Below the pieces are notes generated by a model. That model searched no databases and was not told where the DNA came from. It saw only the letters and a program-made list of their open reading frames with translations. From NCBI GenBank assembly GCA_014384505.1, contig JACNFT010000063.1, positions 2,979 through 15,733 on the forward strand: a stretch of DNA of 12,755 bases. The letters run 5' to 3'. Position numbers and translations under genes: made by a program. Source of the DNA: Cryomorphaceae bacterium (lineage in GTDB: Bacteria; Bacteroidota; Bacteroidia; Flavobacteriales; BACL11). Positions 1-7,354 of this stretch are shown here, in pieces (positions within the stretch are counted from its first letter, which is position 1; each line of letters begins with the position of its first letter).

Positions 1-632
1 CCAACACCAGGAACTAATAAAAAATGATTTGGGATAACATTTCTAATCTCAGAAATCTGCTCTGCCCTTGTAGCGCCAACAACATACATCATGTTTTCAT
101 CCGAACCCCACTGTTTTGAAGTCTCTAGTACTTGTTTGAACAATTGCTTTCCATTTTTATCTTCTATTTTTTGAAAATCAAAACTTCCCTCATTAGAAGT
201 AAGTGCTAAAACAATAGCCCACTTATCCTCAAATTCCAGAAATGGAGTAACAGAATCCGAACCCATATAAGGAGTAACTGTAACCGAATCAAAATTCATA
301 TTTTCAAAAAAAGCGCGTGCATACATTTTAGATGTATTGCCAATATCTCCTCTTTTAGCATCCGCAATAGTAAAAATATCGTTTGGAATATAGGCTAAAG
401 TTTTTTGTAAGCTTTCCCAACCCTTAATTCCCCTACTCTCATAGAAAGCAATATTGGGTTTATAAGCCACACACAAATCCTTAGTAGCATCAATTATTAG
501 TTTATTGAACTCAAAAATAGGATCTTCCAATTCCAATAAATGAGTTGGTATTTTTCTAATATCCGTATCCAAACCAATACACAAGAAAGATTGCTTTTGC
601 TTAATTTGCGATATGAGTTCGTGTCTAGTCAT
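1..632 (-). CDS. pyrF: Orotidine 5'-phosphate decarboxylase, type 2 (3' end cut by window edge)
   Basis: Catalyses the last step of UMP synthesis, decarboxylating OMP in the cytoplasm. I translated the frame by hand: 210 complete codons from ATG 632-630 run open to the left edge, so the C-terminus is missing (family 2 enzymes are usually about 270 residues). The active-site signature DAKRGDI is at residues 91-97, with the catalytic Asp91/Lys93/Asp96 arrangement and an upstream Lys58 in AYKPN. The substrate-binding strand TVTPYMG is at 118-124, and the visible end, VPGVG, starts the usual phosphate-binding loop. FLCIGLDTD near the N-terminus (17-24) is typical of the long bacterial type. The ATG lies inside the end of prfA (8-nt overlap, ATGACTAG), so translation is probably coupled to prfA. 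Identification is firm; only the missing end is unknown. Confidence 0.93.
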   Translation of the reverse strand, partial: MTRHELISQIKQKQSFLCIGLDTDIRKIPTHLLELEDPIFEFNKLIIDATKDLCVAYKPNIAFYESRGIKGWESLQKTLAYIPNDIFTIADAKRGDIGNTSKMYARAFFENMNFDSVTVTPYMGSDSVTPFLEFEDKWAIVLALTSNEGSFDFQKIEDKNGKQLFKQVLETSKQWGSDENMMYVVGATRAEQISEIRNVIPNHFLLVPGV

Positions 633-1704
633 TTGCTGAGGAACCCACTTTTAGTTTTTCAGCATTTTCTGCCAATTGTAATTCATCAATAAATTCTTGG
701 ATATCACCACCCATAACATTTTGCAAATTATATTTAGTAAGCCCAATTCTATGCTCAGTAACTCGCCCTTGGGGGTAATTATAGGTTCTAATTTTTGCTG
801 ATCTATCCCCTGAAGAAACCAAAGTTTTTCTATGTTTAGCATCTTCCTCTAATTTTTTCTGCAATTCAATTTCATAAATACGAGAACGCAATACCTTCAA
901 TGCTTTATCGTAATTTTTAAGTTGTGATTTCTGATCTTGACATTGTGCAACAACCCCAGTTGGAATATGTGTTAAACGAACTGCCGAATAAGTTGTATTT
1001 ACCGACTGACCACCTGGACCAGAAGAACAATAAGTATCCTTACGAATATCAGATGGTAATAATTCTATATCAAATTCCTCAGCTTCAGGCAGTACAATAA
1101 CAGTGGCCGCTGAAGTATGAACCCTACCTTGTGTTTCTGTTTGCGGAACCCTTTGCACCCTATGCACTCCACTCTCAAACTTCATTTGCCCATAAACATC
1201 ATCTCCTGAAATATTGACAATAATCTCTTTATAGCCTCCTGATGTTCCATCTGCAACATCCACAAGTTCCGTTTTCCAACCTCTTGATTGTGCAAATGCT
1301 GTGTACATTCTAAATAAATCTCCAGCAAAAATACTAGCTTCATCTCCACCTGCTCCTGCTCTTATTTCCATAACCGCATTTTTAGCATCAGCAGGATCTT
1401 GAGGAATTAAGAGTACTTTAATTTCCTCATCCATCTCATCTTTCCTAGGCAAATTTTCATCCAAATCCATTTTTGCCATCTCCTTCATTTCAGGATCATC
1501 AGTAGTTGAAACAATCTCTTTTGCCTCAGCAATATTTGCTAGTAAATCTCTGTATTCTTTATATGCTTTAATAATAGGGTCAAGGTCCTTATATTCCTTG
1601 CTTAACTGGATAAATACTTTCATATCATTCATAGCATCAGGAGAAGAAATTAATCGTTCTACCTCATTATACCTGTCATTAATAGCTGATAATTTATCTA
1701 ACAT
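625..1704 (-). CDS. prfA: Peptide chain release factor 1
   Basis: RF1 recognises UAA and UAG in the ribosomal A site and triggers hydrolysis of peptidyl-tRNA. The product has 359 residues, the normal length. The catalytic GGQ tripeptide is at 231-233 within SSGPGGQSVNTT. The stop-codon-reading PxT tripeptide is PQT at 187-189 (PAT in E. coli), followed by the conserved TQGRVHTSAATV segment. IRAGAGGDEA (114-123) and SGDRSAKIRTYNYPQGRVT (298-316) are further family signatures, and the first 100 residues look like the helical domain 1. The start is preceded by a single base after the purM stop (TAA-C-ATG), and its own UAG stop overlaps the start of pyrF. The middle position of a purM-prfA-pyrF operon makes expression together with nucleotide synthesis genes likely. 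Ending in UAG, the codon RF1 itself reads, is notable: in this window only this gene and the exchanger gene at 6187 use it. Confidence 0.97.
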   Translation of the reverse strand: MLDKLSAINDRYNEVERLISSPDAMNDMKVFIQLSKEYKDLDPIIKAYKEYRDLLANIAEAKEIVSTTDDPEMKEMAKMDLDENLPRKDEMDEEIKVLLIPQDPADAKNAVMEIRAGAGGDEASIFAGDLFRMYTAFAQSRGWKTELVDVADGTSGGYKEIIVNISGDDVYGQMKFESGVHRVQRVPQTETQGRVHTSAATVIVLPEAEEFDIELLPSDIRKDTYCSSGPGGQSVNTTYSAVRLTHIPTGVVAQCQDQKSQLKNYDKALKVLRSRIYEIELQKKLEEDAKHRKTLVSSGDRSAKIRTYNYPQGRVTEHRIGLTKYNLQNVMGGDIQEFIDELQLAENAEKLKVGSSAND

Positions 1705-1705
1705 G

Positions 1706-2872
1706 TTAATATATATAAGTTCCGAATTCGGAATTAATAGTTAATTTTTTACCTTCAAAAGCTTCTACTCTACCAATAATCTTAGCCTCAACATTAAAGG
1801 ATTCTGAAATAGTAATAATATCCTCAGCAATCTCCTTAGGAACATATAACTCCATTCTATGCCCCATGTTAAATACCTTGTACATTTCTTTCCAATCAGT
1901 ACCTGATTCATCTTGTATCAACTTGAAAAGAACTGGTAATTCGAACATATTATCTTTTATTACATGCACATTATTAACAAAATGTAATACTTTAGTTTGT
2001 GCACCACCCGAGCAATGCACCATTCCATTAATTTGGGAACGATATTTATCTAAAATCTTTTTAATAATTGGCGCATAAGTTCTAGTTGGGGAAAGCACTA
2101 ATTTTCCAGCATCTAAAATTGATCCTTCAACAGCATCAGTTAATTTCTTAGTTCCTGAATACACCAAATCCATAGGTACTGAAGGATCGAAACTTTCAGG
2201 ATATTTCTGAGCTAATATTTTTGAAAAAACATCATGACGAGCAGAAGTCAATCCATTACTTCCCATGCCTCCATTGTACTGTGTTTCATAATTTGCCATT
2301 CCTGAAGAAGATAAACCAACAATAACATTTCCTTCTTTTATATTGGCATTATCAATTACATCAGACCTTTTCATTCGAGCTACAACAGTAGAATCAACAA
2401 TAACAGTTCGCACCAAATCCCCAACATCTGCTGTTTCACCTCCAGTAGAAATAATATTTACACCAAACTTTTTGTATTCAGCTAAAAGCTCTTCAGTACC
2501 ATTAATAATTTCAGAAAGTACATCTCCATTTATAACAGATTTATTTCTACCAATAGTAGAAGATAACATAATATTATCGACCGACCCAACACATAATAAA
2601 TCATCAATATTCATTATAAGTGCATCCTGAGCTATTCCTTTCCAAACTGAAGCATCACCGGTTTCCTTCCAATACATATAAGCTAATGATGATTTTGTTC
2701 CTGCACCATCAGCATGCATTATTAAACAGTAGTCATCATCACCAGTTAAATAATCAGGAACAATTTTGCAAAATGCAGATGGAAATAATCCCTTATCTAC
2801 ATTCTTAATTGCATTATGCACATCTTCTTTGTCTGGAGAAACACCTCTTTGATTATATCTATCTGTTGCCAT
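1706..2872 (-). CDS. purM: Phosphoribosylformylglycinamidine cyclo-ligase (AIR synthase), Bacteroidota-type
   Basis: Converts FGAM to AIR with ATP in de novo purine synthesis, in the cytoplasm. Numbered from the chosen start (388 residues), it shows DGAGTK at 55-60 (DGVGTK in E. coli PurM), a D-A-...-DDLL stretch at 83-93, GGETAD at 144-149, an SSSG...GGMGSNGL nucleotide-binding region at 189-207, SPTRTYAP at 261-268 and MYKVFNMG at 330-337. It is about 40 residues longer than the E. coli enzyme and diverged, with an insert between SSSG and the GSNG segment. The frame is open to an earlier ATG at 2890, but that codon lies inside the right arm of a perfect terminator hairpin; the ATG at 2872, followed by ATDRYNQRGVS, is the better start. 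It heads the purM-prfA-pyrF operon. A divergent AIR synthase-related paralogue is the only real alternative. Confidence 0.9.
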   Translation of the reverse strand: MATDRYNQRGVSPDKEDVHNAIKNVDKGLFPSAFCKIVPDYLTGDDDYCLIMHADGAGTKSSLAYMYWKETGDASVWKGIAQDALIMNIDDLLCVGSVDNIMLSSTIGRNKSVINGDVLSEIINGTEELLAEYKKFGVNIISTGGETADVGDLVRTVIVDSTVVARMKRSDVIDNANIKEGNVIVGLSSSGMANYETQYNGGMGSNGLTSARHDVFSKILAQKYPESFDPSVPMDLVYSGTKKLTDAVEGSILDAGKLVLSPTRTYAPIIKKILDKYRSQINGMVHCSGGAQTKVLHFVNNVHVIKDNMFELPVLFKLIQDESGTDWKEMYKVFNMGHRMELYVPKEIAEDIITISESFNVEAKIIGRVEAFEGKKLTINSEFGTYIY

Positions 2873-2880
2873 AATTGTAA

Positions 2881-2914
2881 AAAAAAGCATCCTAATATAT
2901 TAGGATGCTTTTTT
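2881..2914 (-). terminator. Perfect palindromic Rho-independent terminator
   Basis: A perfect 34-bp palindrome: a 9-bp core (GCATCCTAA paired with TTAGGATGC) flanked by A6 and T6 runs, with a TATA loop at 2896-2899. On the minus strand it starts 15 nt after the stop of the OmpA-type gene and ends in a run of eight T, so it should end that transcript. It is symmetrical and could also work on the plus strand. It stops only 8 nt before the purM start codon, leaving no room for a separate purM promoter downstream of it. Confidence 0.9.
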
Positions 2915-2929
2915 AGATTTATATGTTAG

Positions 2930-4948
2930 TTACTTTTTTTTATCAGTAGCTACTTCTTTTGTAGCAGCAGGAACATAATCTTCTCTTAATACTTTAAAAG
3001 ATGTTCTTCTATTATACTGATTTGCTTTTTCTTTATTCTTTTTAAACTTAATTTTCTTAATGTATTTTTCAGTCAACACATCACCTTCTTTAAATCTACC
3101 ATCTTTTTTCTCAATTACAAATGGTTCATTTTCTCCAATTCCTTTTGCAACTAATTGTCCGGCATCAATTCCTTGACTAATTAAGTAAGCCACACAAACA
3201 TCAGCTCTCTGTTGCGAAAGTTTATTGTTTTGAGCATCAGAACCAATATAATCTGTATGTGATTTCAACTCAACTACAACATTAAGATTATCTTTTAATG
3301 TTTCTGCTAAAATATCTAAATCAGCAAGTGATTGTGGTCTTAGATCAGATTTATTAAAGTCATATTCAATTCTAGGAAGAACAACTTCTTTTTTGACAGG
3401 ATCAACTGATATATCAATAATAAATACTTTATTATTTTCAATACCTACTGTAGTTTCGTTTACTGATTTATTTAAGTAGCCTTCAGTATTTACTACAACT
3501 TCATAAGAAGTTAATGGTTTTAAAGTAAACTCATAAATACCTGTATTATCTGTTTCCACCTCATTAGCTGTACCATCATTACCAATTAACTGAACTTTAA
3601 CACCAGTCATTATTCCTCCAGTTTTGGAATCCGTCACAACTCCTTTTAAAGCTAATTGTAATGGAGGTAATTCAAATTGGTAAATATCATCTCCTCCCTT
3701 CCCTCCATCTCTGTTAGAAGTTAAATACCCTCTTTCTCCATCTTTTTCAATAATCATACTAAAATCATCAGCTGATGAATTGATAGGTGATTTTAGGTTT
3801 ACTGGTAATTTATAGGCTCCATTTTCATCTTGTGAAGTTTTATAAATATCTAGCCCTCCCATACTAACATGTCCATTAGATGAAAAATAGATAGTCCCAT
3901 CTGTATGCAAGAAAGGGAACATCTCATCACCAGGCGTATTTACCATAGGTCCTAAATTTACAGGATCACTCCATGTGTTTCTTTTACCTTTAACAGAAAT
4001 CCATAGATCCTTCCCTCCATATCCACCTGACAAATCAGATGAAAAAATCAAAATTGTTTCATCTTCACTTAAAGTAGGGTGTCCTATAGTAGTGTTACTA
4101 TCTACTTTTATTTGTAATAATTGAGGAGTTCCCCATAATTTACCTTTACGCTCAGCAACATAAATTCCACAACCCAATGCTTTTTTCTTTTCTACCTTAC
4201 ATTGTGTTAAATACATAACTGTACTTCTTTTATTCAAAAAAACAGAACCTTCATTTCCTTCCGTATTTATTGGCTCAGGCACTACAACTGGAGCACTCCA
4301 CTTACCTTTTTTATTAATTTTAGTTAAATAAACATCTGAAAAAGGCTCCCCTGTTCTTTCATCTATTTTATCCGTTAAACCTCCTGCACGAGAAGAAGTA
4401 AAATACATTTCAGTATATTCACCATTTCCAAAAGCAGGTGAATAATCACTATTTCTAGAGTTTACTAAAGGCATTAACTCAACCTTATATCGTGTAGGAA
4501 AATCTTTCCATTTTAAAGCAAATTCACATGATTTTAAACCCATTTCACCATTTACATCATTCGGGTTTAATTGCATATATTTTGTATATTGAATTTTCGC
4601 TTCAGCTAAATCATCTTGCATCCTTAACACATCAGCATAACGCAAATACACAATAACATCAGGATATTTCGCTTTAATTGCTCTCTTGTAATAACTTTCA
4701 GCTCTCTTAATATTGCCTGACATACGATAACATTCAGCCTCCTTAAAAATAATTTCAGCCTTAACAGCTTTAATTTTAGTTTTTTGGTAAGCCTGTTTAT
4801 ATAACTCGGCTGCTTTTACATATTGCTCAAGGCTAAAAGCTTTGTCAGCTTTTATCATTTTTCTGCTCTTTTTCTGAGCATAAAGATCATTCCCAACTAG
4901 AGAGAATAGAAAAATAAATATAGCAAGTAAGCGTAAAATTCTTTTCAT
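2930..4948 (-). CDS. OmpA-family envelope protein with TPR, PD40 beta-propeller and carboxypeptidase-regulatory-like domains (PorE-like architecture)
   Basis: A 672-residue exported protein. Residues 1-24 form a Sec signal peptide (basic MKR, hydrophobic LLAIFIFLFSLVG, likely cut after LYA). TPR-like helices follow at about 33-145. PD40/WD40-like propeller blades run from about 165 to 425, with repeats such as YFTSSRAGG, IFSSDLSGGYGGKDLW, YFSSNG...GGLDIY and YLTSNRDGGKGGDDIY. A carboxypeptidase-regulatory-like beta-sandwich is at 433-515 (GVVTDSKTGG...GIYEF). The OmpA C-terminal domain is at 525-655, with IEYDFNKSDLRP, SHTD (Asp566) and LSQQRA (Arg581), the positions that bind diaminopimelate in peptidoglycan. 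It is therefore expected in the periplasm, attached to the wall. The domain order matches PorE of the Porphyromonas type IX secretion system, but such proteins have many paralogues in Bacteroidota and no lipobox cysteine is present here (first Cys at 73), so a T9SS role is inference. It lies 96 nt downstream of glnII. Confidence 0.85.
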   Translation of the reverse strand: MKRILRLLAIFIFLFSLVGNDLYAQKKSRKMIKADKAFSLEQYVKAAELYKQAYQKTKIKAVKAEIIFKEAECYRMSGNIKRAESYYKRAIKAKYPDVIVYLRYADVLRMQDDLAEAKIQYTKYMQLNPNDVNGEMGLKSCEFALKWKDFPTRYKVELMPLVNSRNSDYSPAFGNGEYTEMYFTSSRAGGLTDKIDERTGEPFSDVYLTKINKKGKWSAPVVVPEPINTEGNEGSVFLNKRSTVMYLTQCKVEKKKALGCGIYVAERKGKLWGTPQLLQIKVDSNTTIGHPTLSEDETILIFSSDLSGGYGGKDLWISVKGKRNTWSDPVNLGPMVNTPGDEMFPFLHTDGTIYFSSNGHVSMGGLDIYKTSQDENGAYKLPVNLKSPINSSADDFSMIIEKDGERGYLTSNRDGGKGGDDIYQFELPPLQLALKGVVTDSKTGGIMTGVKVQLIGNDGTANEVETDNTGIYEFTLKPLTSYEVVVNTEGYLNKSVNETTVGIENNKVFIIDISVDPVKKEVVLPRIEYDFNKSDLRPQSLADLDILAETLKDNLNVVVELKSHTDYIGSDAQNNKLSQQRADVCVAYLISQGIDAGQLVAKGIGENEPFVIEKKDGRFKEGDVLTEKYIKKIKFKKNKEKANQYNRRTSFKVLREDYVPAATKEVATDKKK

Positions 4949-4999
4949 TTTATTGTGTTTAAAATTCCTGCTAAAATAAGGAATAATTTATGAAGTTTT

Positions 5000-5031
5000 A
5001 AAAAACAGAAGCTTAGGGTTATCAGCAACCC
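5000..5031 (-). terminator. Possible weak terminator after glnII
   Basis: Just after the glnII stop the minus strand can form a 5-bp GGGTT/AACCC hairpin (5016-5020 with 5027-5031, loop of 6), followed about 10 nt later by a run of six T (5000-5005). The stem is short and the T run is not directly attached, so this may be only a partial terminator or no terminator. If it leaks, the OmpA-type gene at 2930-4948 would be transcribed partly from the glnII promoter. Confidence 0.3.
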
Positions 5032-5044
5032 ATTGTTAATAGGG

Positions 5045-6052
5045 TTATAACTTAGCAGATTTAACTGTTTTTACAATTCTACCTGCAATTTTATACGGGT
5101 CAGCATTAGATGCTGGTCTTCTATCTTCTAACCATCCTTTCCATCCATTCTCTACTACAATAATCGGAATTCTAATAGATGCCCCTCTATCAGAAATACC
5201 ATAAGTAAAATCGTTAATAGCAGCTGTTTCATGCAATCCTGTTAATCTTTGCGCATTATGTTCTCCATAAACTTCAATATGCTCTTTAGTTACTGGACGG
5301 AAAGCCTCACAAATTTTCTCATAAGTTTCCCTAGAACCACACTCCCTTAAAGTAGTATTAGAGAAATTGGCATGCATACCCGATCCATTCCAATCTCCTT
5401 TAATTGGTTTAGGGTGATACTCAATATAATAATTATAATCTTCTGTTAATCTATCTAACAAATAACGAGCAATCCAAAGTTCATCACCTGCTTTTTTAGC
5501 TCCTTTAGCAAACAATTGAAACTCCCATTGTCCACAAGCAACTTCCTGATTAATTCCTTCAAAGTTAATTCCTGCTTCAATACACAAATCAGCATGCTCT
5601 TCAACTAAATCTCTTCCATGTGTGTTTTTACCGCCTACTGAACAATAGTACATTCCTTGCGGGCCAGGATAACCTCCTAAAGGAAAGCCTAAAGGTAATT
5701 GCGTTTCGACATCCATAATAAAATATTCTTGTTCAAATCCAAACCAAAAATCATCATCATTATCATTAATTTTTGCTCTTCCATTAGACTCATGTGCGGT
5801 TCCATCAGCATTTAGCACCTCATTCATAACCAACCAGCCGTTAATTCTTGAAGGATCAGGGAAAATTGCCACAGGCTTAAGCAAACAATCAGAAGAATTA
5901 CCAACAGCTTGTCTTGTAGAGCTACCGTCAAAAGCCCAAACAGGACATTCTTCTAAAGAACCATTAAAATCATCAACAACTTTTGTTTTGCTTCTCATAT
6001 TCTGAGTTGGAGAATAGCCATCTAACCAAATGTATTCTAATTTAGATTTCAT
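5045..6052 (-). CDS. glnII: Glutamine synthetase, type II (eukaryote-like GSII)
   Basis: Makes glutamine from glutamate, ammonia and ATP, the main entry of ammonia into metabolism. At 335 residues it has the short GSII length, not that of GSI (about 470) or GSIII (about 700). It contains an N-terminal beta-grasp region with VWAFDGSST at 38-46. The catalytic barrel has the first metal-binding motif WFGFEQEY at 103-110 (Glu107, Glu109), GINQEVACGQWEFQ at 166-179 (Glu170, Glu177), NGSGMHANFS at 222-231 (metal ligand His227), GLHET at 272-276, SDRGASIRIP at 287-296 and EDRRPASNADPY at 309-320. All key residues are present. It is preceded by a recognisable Bacteroidota promoter and has no close upstream partner, so it is probably its own transcription unit, perhaps with leak into the OmpA-type gene downstream. 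No GSI-type adenylylation segment is expected in this family. Confidence 0.96.
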   Translation of the reverse strand: MKSKLEYIWLDGYSPTQNMRSKTKVVDDFNGSLEECPVWAFDGSSTRQAVGNSSDCLLKPVAIFPDPSRINGWLVMNEVLNADGTAHESNGRAKINDNDDDFWFGFEQEYFIMDVETQLPLGFPLGGYPGPQGMYYCSVGGKNTHGRDLVEEHADLCIEAGINFEGINQEVACGQWEFQLFAKGAKKAGDELWIARYLLDRLTEDYNYYIEYHPKPIKGDWNGSGMHANFSNTTLRECGSRETYEKICEAFRPVTKEHIEVYGEHNAQRLTGLHETAAINDFTYGISDRGASIRIPIIVVENGWKGWLEDRRPASNADPYKIAGRIVKTVKSAKL

Positions 6053-6088
6053 AATTTTCGTTTAATGTGTGTAGGATTATTGATGAGG

Positions 6089-6119
6089 CAAATATAATTT
6101 AAAAATGAAAAGAAAACAA
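6089..6119 (-). promoter_or_regulatory. Bacteroidota-type promoter of glnII
   Basis: On the minus strand, TTG (6119-6117) is separated by exactly 20 nt from TATATTTG (6096-6089), a full match to the primary-sigma -7 consensus TAnnTTTG with its -33 TTTG-like partner. The -7 box ends 36 nt before the glnII ATG, so the leader should be about 30 nt. The elements are flanked by a short inverted repeat (6083-6088 and 6128-6133). The rest of the 6053-6186 gap holds no open frame and no clear terminator for the upstream exchanger gene. Confidence 0.7.
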
Positions 6120-6186
6120 TTTAAGCACCTCATTGAAAATTAGATTTATCAACATTATAAAGTAATAAAAAGTTGAAAAAAACTCT

Positions 6187-7143
6187 CTAATAAATAGAAA
6201 AATAGAGGTAAGCTATATAGATTAATAATAATAGAACACCTTCCGTTCTGGATATCTGACGTTTTGAAAAAGCATAAATAAATAAACTAATTATAAAGGT
6301 AATAACAATCATCCAAACATAATCAAAGGACAGAATAGCAGAGTCAATAATAGTAATCTCCTTTATACTAGCTACCACCCCTAATACTGCTAAAATATTA
6401 AAGATATTTGAACCAATTAAATTTCCTACTGCTAAGTTATGTTCTTTTTTAAGTGCCGCAACAATTGAAATTGCCAGTTCAGGAATACTTGTACCAATAG
6501 CCACCACTGTAACGGCAATAACTCGTTCAGAAATTTCAAATTTCTTTGCAATGGCAATAGTACCATCTACCAAATAATCAGCGCCAAATTTCAATACAAG
6601 AATTCCAGCAATCAAAAAAACTAAACTCTTAAATAATGAATCCTGTGAAGCTTCTTCCAATAATTCATCCTCATCAGGAGCAGATTTCAAGTTTTCTTTT
6701 CGAGATTTACTAATTAAGAGCCAAGTAAACAGCAACAATAAAAAGATGAATAAAAATCCTACTTCTTGTGGAATCCCGTTAAAATAAAACAGCACAGCAC
6801 CAAAAATTAAAGAAGCCAGTAATAAAACAGGATAGTTTAAAGTTGCTGTTTGATCAGATATTTTCACTCTAAAAATAAGAGCCGTAACCCCGAGTACTAA
6901 AGTTATGTTTGCAATATTGGAACCAATAACATTCCCAAAAGCAATATCATTACTACCGTTCAAAACAGCTTGCAAACTCACAAATAATTCAGGAGCTGAA
7001 GTAGTAAAAGAAACTACGGTCATACCTACAACTAAGGTTGAAATACGCATTTTTAAGGCCAAAGCAACTGACCCTCTAACTAATAACTCTCCACCAAAAA
7101 AAAGCAAGAGTAAACCTAACAATAAAGAAATAGTTGGACTCAT
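6187..7143 (-). CDS. yrbG: Calcium/sodium antiporter, YrbG/CaCA family inner-membrane exchanger
   Basis: A 318-residue polytopic membrane protein that should exchange Ca2+ for Na+ (or another cation) across the inner membrane. It has the two inverted alpha repeats of the CaCA superfamily: GMTVVSFTTSAPELFVS (40-56) with GNVIGSNIAN (70-79), and AVTVVAIGTSIPELAIS (210-226) with GNLIGSNIFN (240-249). The ion-coordinating glutamates are Glu52 and Glu222. The halves, each with about five hydrophobic helices, are joined by a charged, acidic cytoplasmic loop at about 145-170 (ESAPDEDE-like). The start codon overlaps the tatA stop by one base (TAATG), so the two are translated from one message. The transported ion cannot be settled from the sequence. 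It ends in a UAG stop. Confidence 0.92.
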   Translation of the reverse strand: MSPTISLLLGLLLLFFGGELLVRGSVALALKMRISTLVVGMTVVSFTTSAPELFVSLQAVLNGSNDIAFGNVIGSNIANITLVLGVTALIFRVKISDQTATLNYPVLLLASLIFGAVLFYFNGIPQEVGFLFIFLLLLFTWLLISKSRKENLKSAPDEDELLEEASQDSLFKSLVFLIAGILVLKFGADYLVDGTIAIAKKFEISERVIAVTVVAIGTSIPELAISIVAALKKEHNLAVGNLIGSNIFNILAVLGVVASIKEITIIDSAILSFDYVWMIVITFIISLFIYAFSKRQISRTEGVLLLLIYIAYLYFSIY

Positions 7144-7343
7144 TATTTTGTTATATCAAAGTCGTCCTTAATACTTTTAGAGCTGTCACGAATCTCTTTT
7201 TTAATATCATTAGAAGCATCTTTAACCTCACGCATTGCCTTTCCTAATCCCTTAGCTAATTCTGGTATTTTCTTAGAACCAAAAAAAATAACAATAAACA
7301 ATAGCACAATAATAATTTCAGGCCCTCCTATAAATAATAACAT
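7143..7343 (-). CDS. tatA: Twin-arginine translocase subunit TatA/TatE family
   Basis: Forms the oligomeric pore-like component that lets folded twin-arginine proteins cross the inner membrane. The 66-residue product has the full TatA plan: a short N-terminal stretch with a polar residue (Glu9), one transmembrane helix at about 9-21, the FGSKKIPELAKGLGKAMRE hinge and amphipathic helix (21-39), and a charged tail of alternating Lys/Asp/Ser. Length and hinge favour TatA over TatB. No tatC is in the window. The ATG sits only 11 nt after the T-run of the secDF terminator; the sequence TATTTTTG there matches the -7 consensus TAnnTTTG, but no -33 element lies at the right distance. It overlaps the exchanger gene downstream by one base. 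Confidence 0.93.
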   Translation of the reverse strand: MLLFIGGPEIIIVLLFIVIFFGSKKIPELAKGLGKAMREVKDASNDIKKEIRDSSKSIKDDFDITK

Positions 7344-7354
7344 AACGCAAAAAT

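Noticed and set aside
651..842. 63-codon minus-strand frame inside prfA
   Set aside because: It is an out-of-phase reading of the conserved RF1 C-terminal region, so it is explained by prfA.
1138..1146. PQT instead of PAT as the stop-codon-reading tripeptide of RF1
   Set aside because: The rule is PxT with a variable middle residue, so this does not suggest altered stop-codon reading.
1866..2808. Several plus-strand open frames of 62-95 codons opposite purM
   Set aside because: They lie antisense within purM, have compositions typical of reverse-strand translation of AT-rich coding DNA, and show no recognisable features.
4949..4999. Promoter for the OmpA-type gene at TATTTTAG on the minus strand
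   Set aside because: One mismatch to TAnnTTTG at a conserved position, and no -33 element at the right distance.
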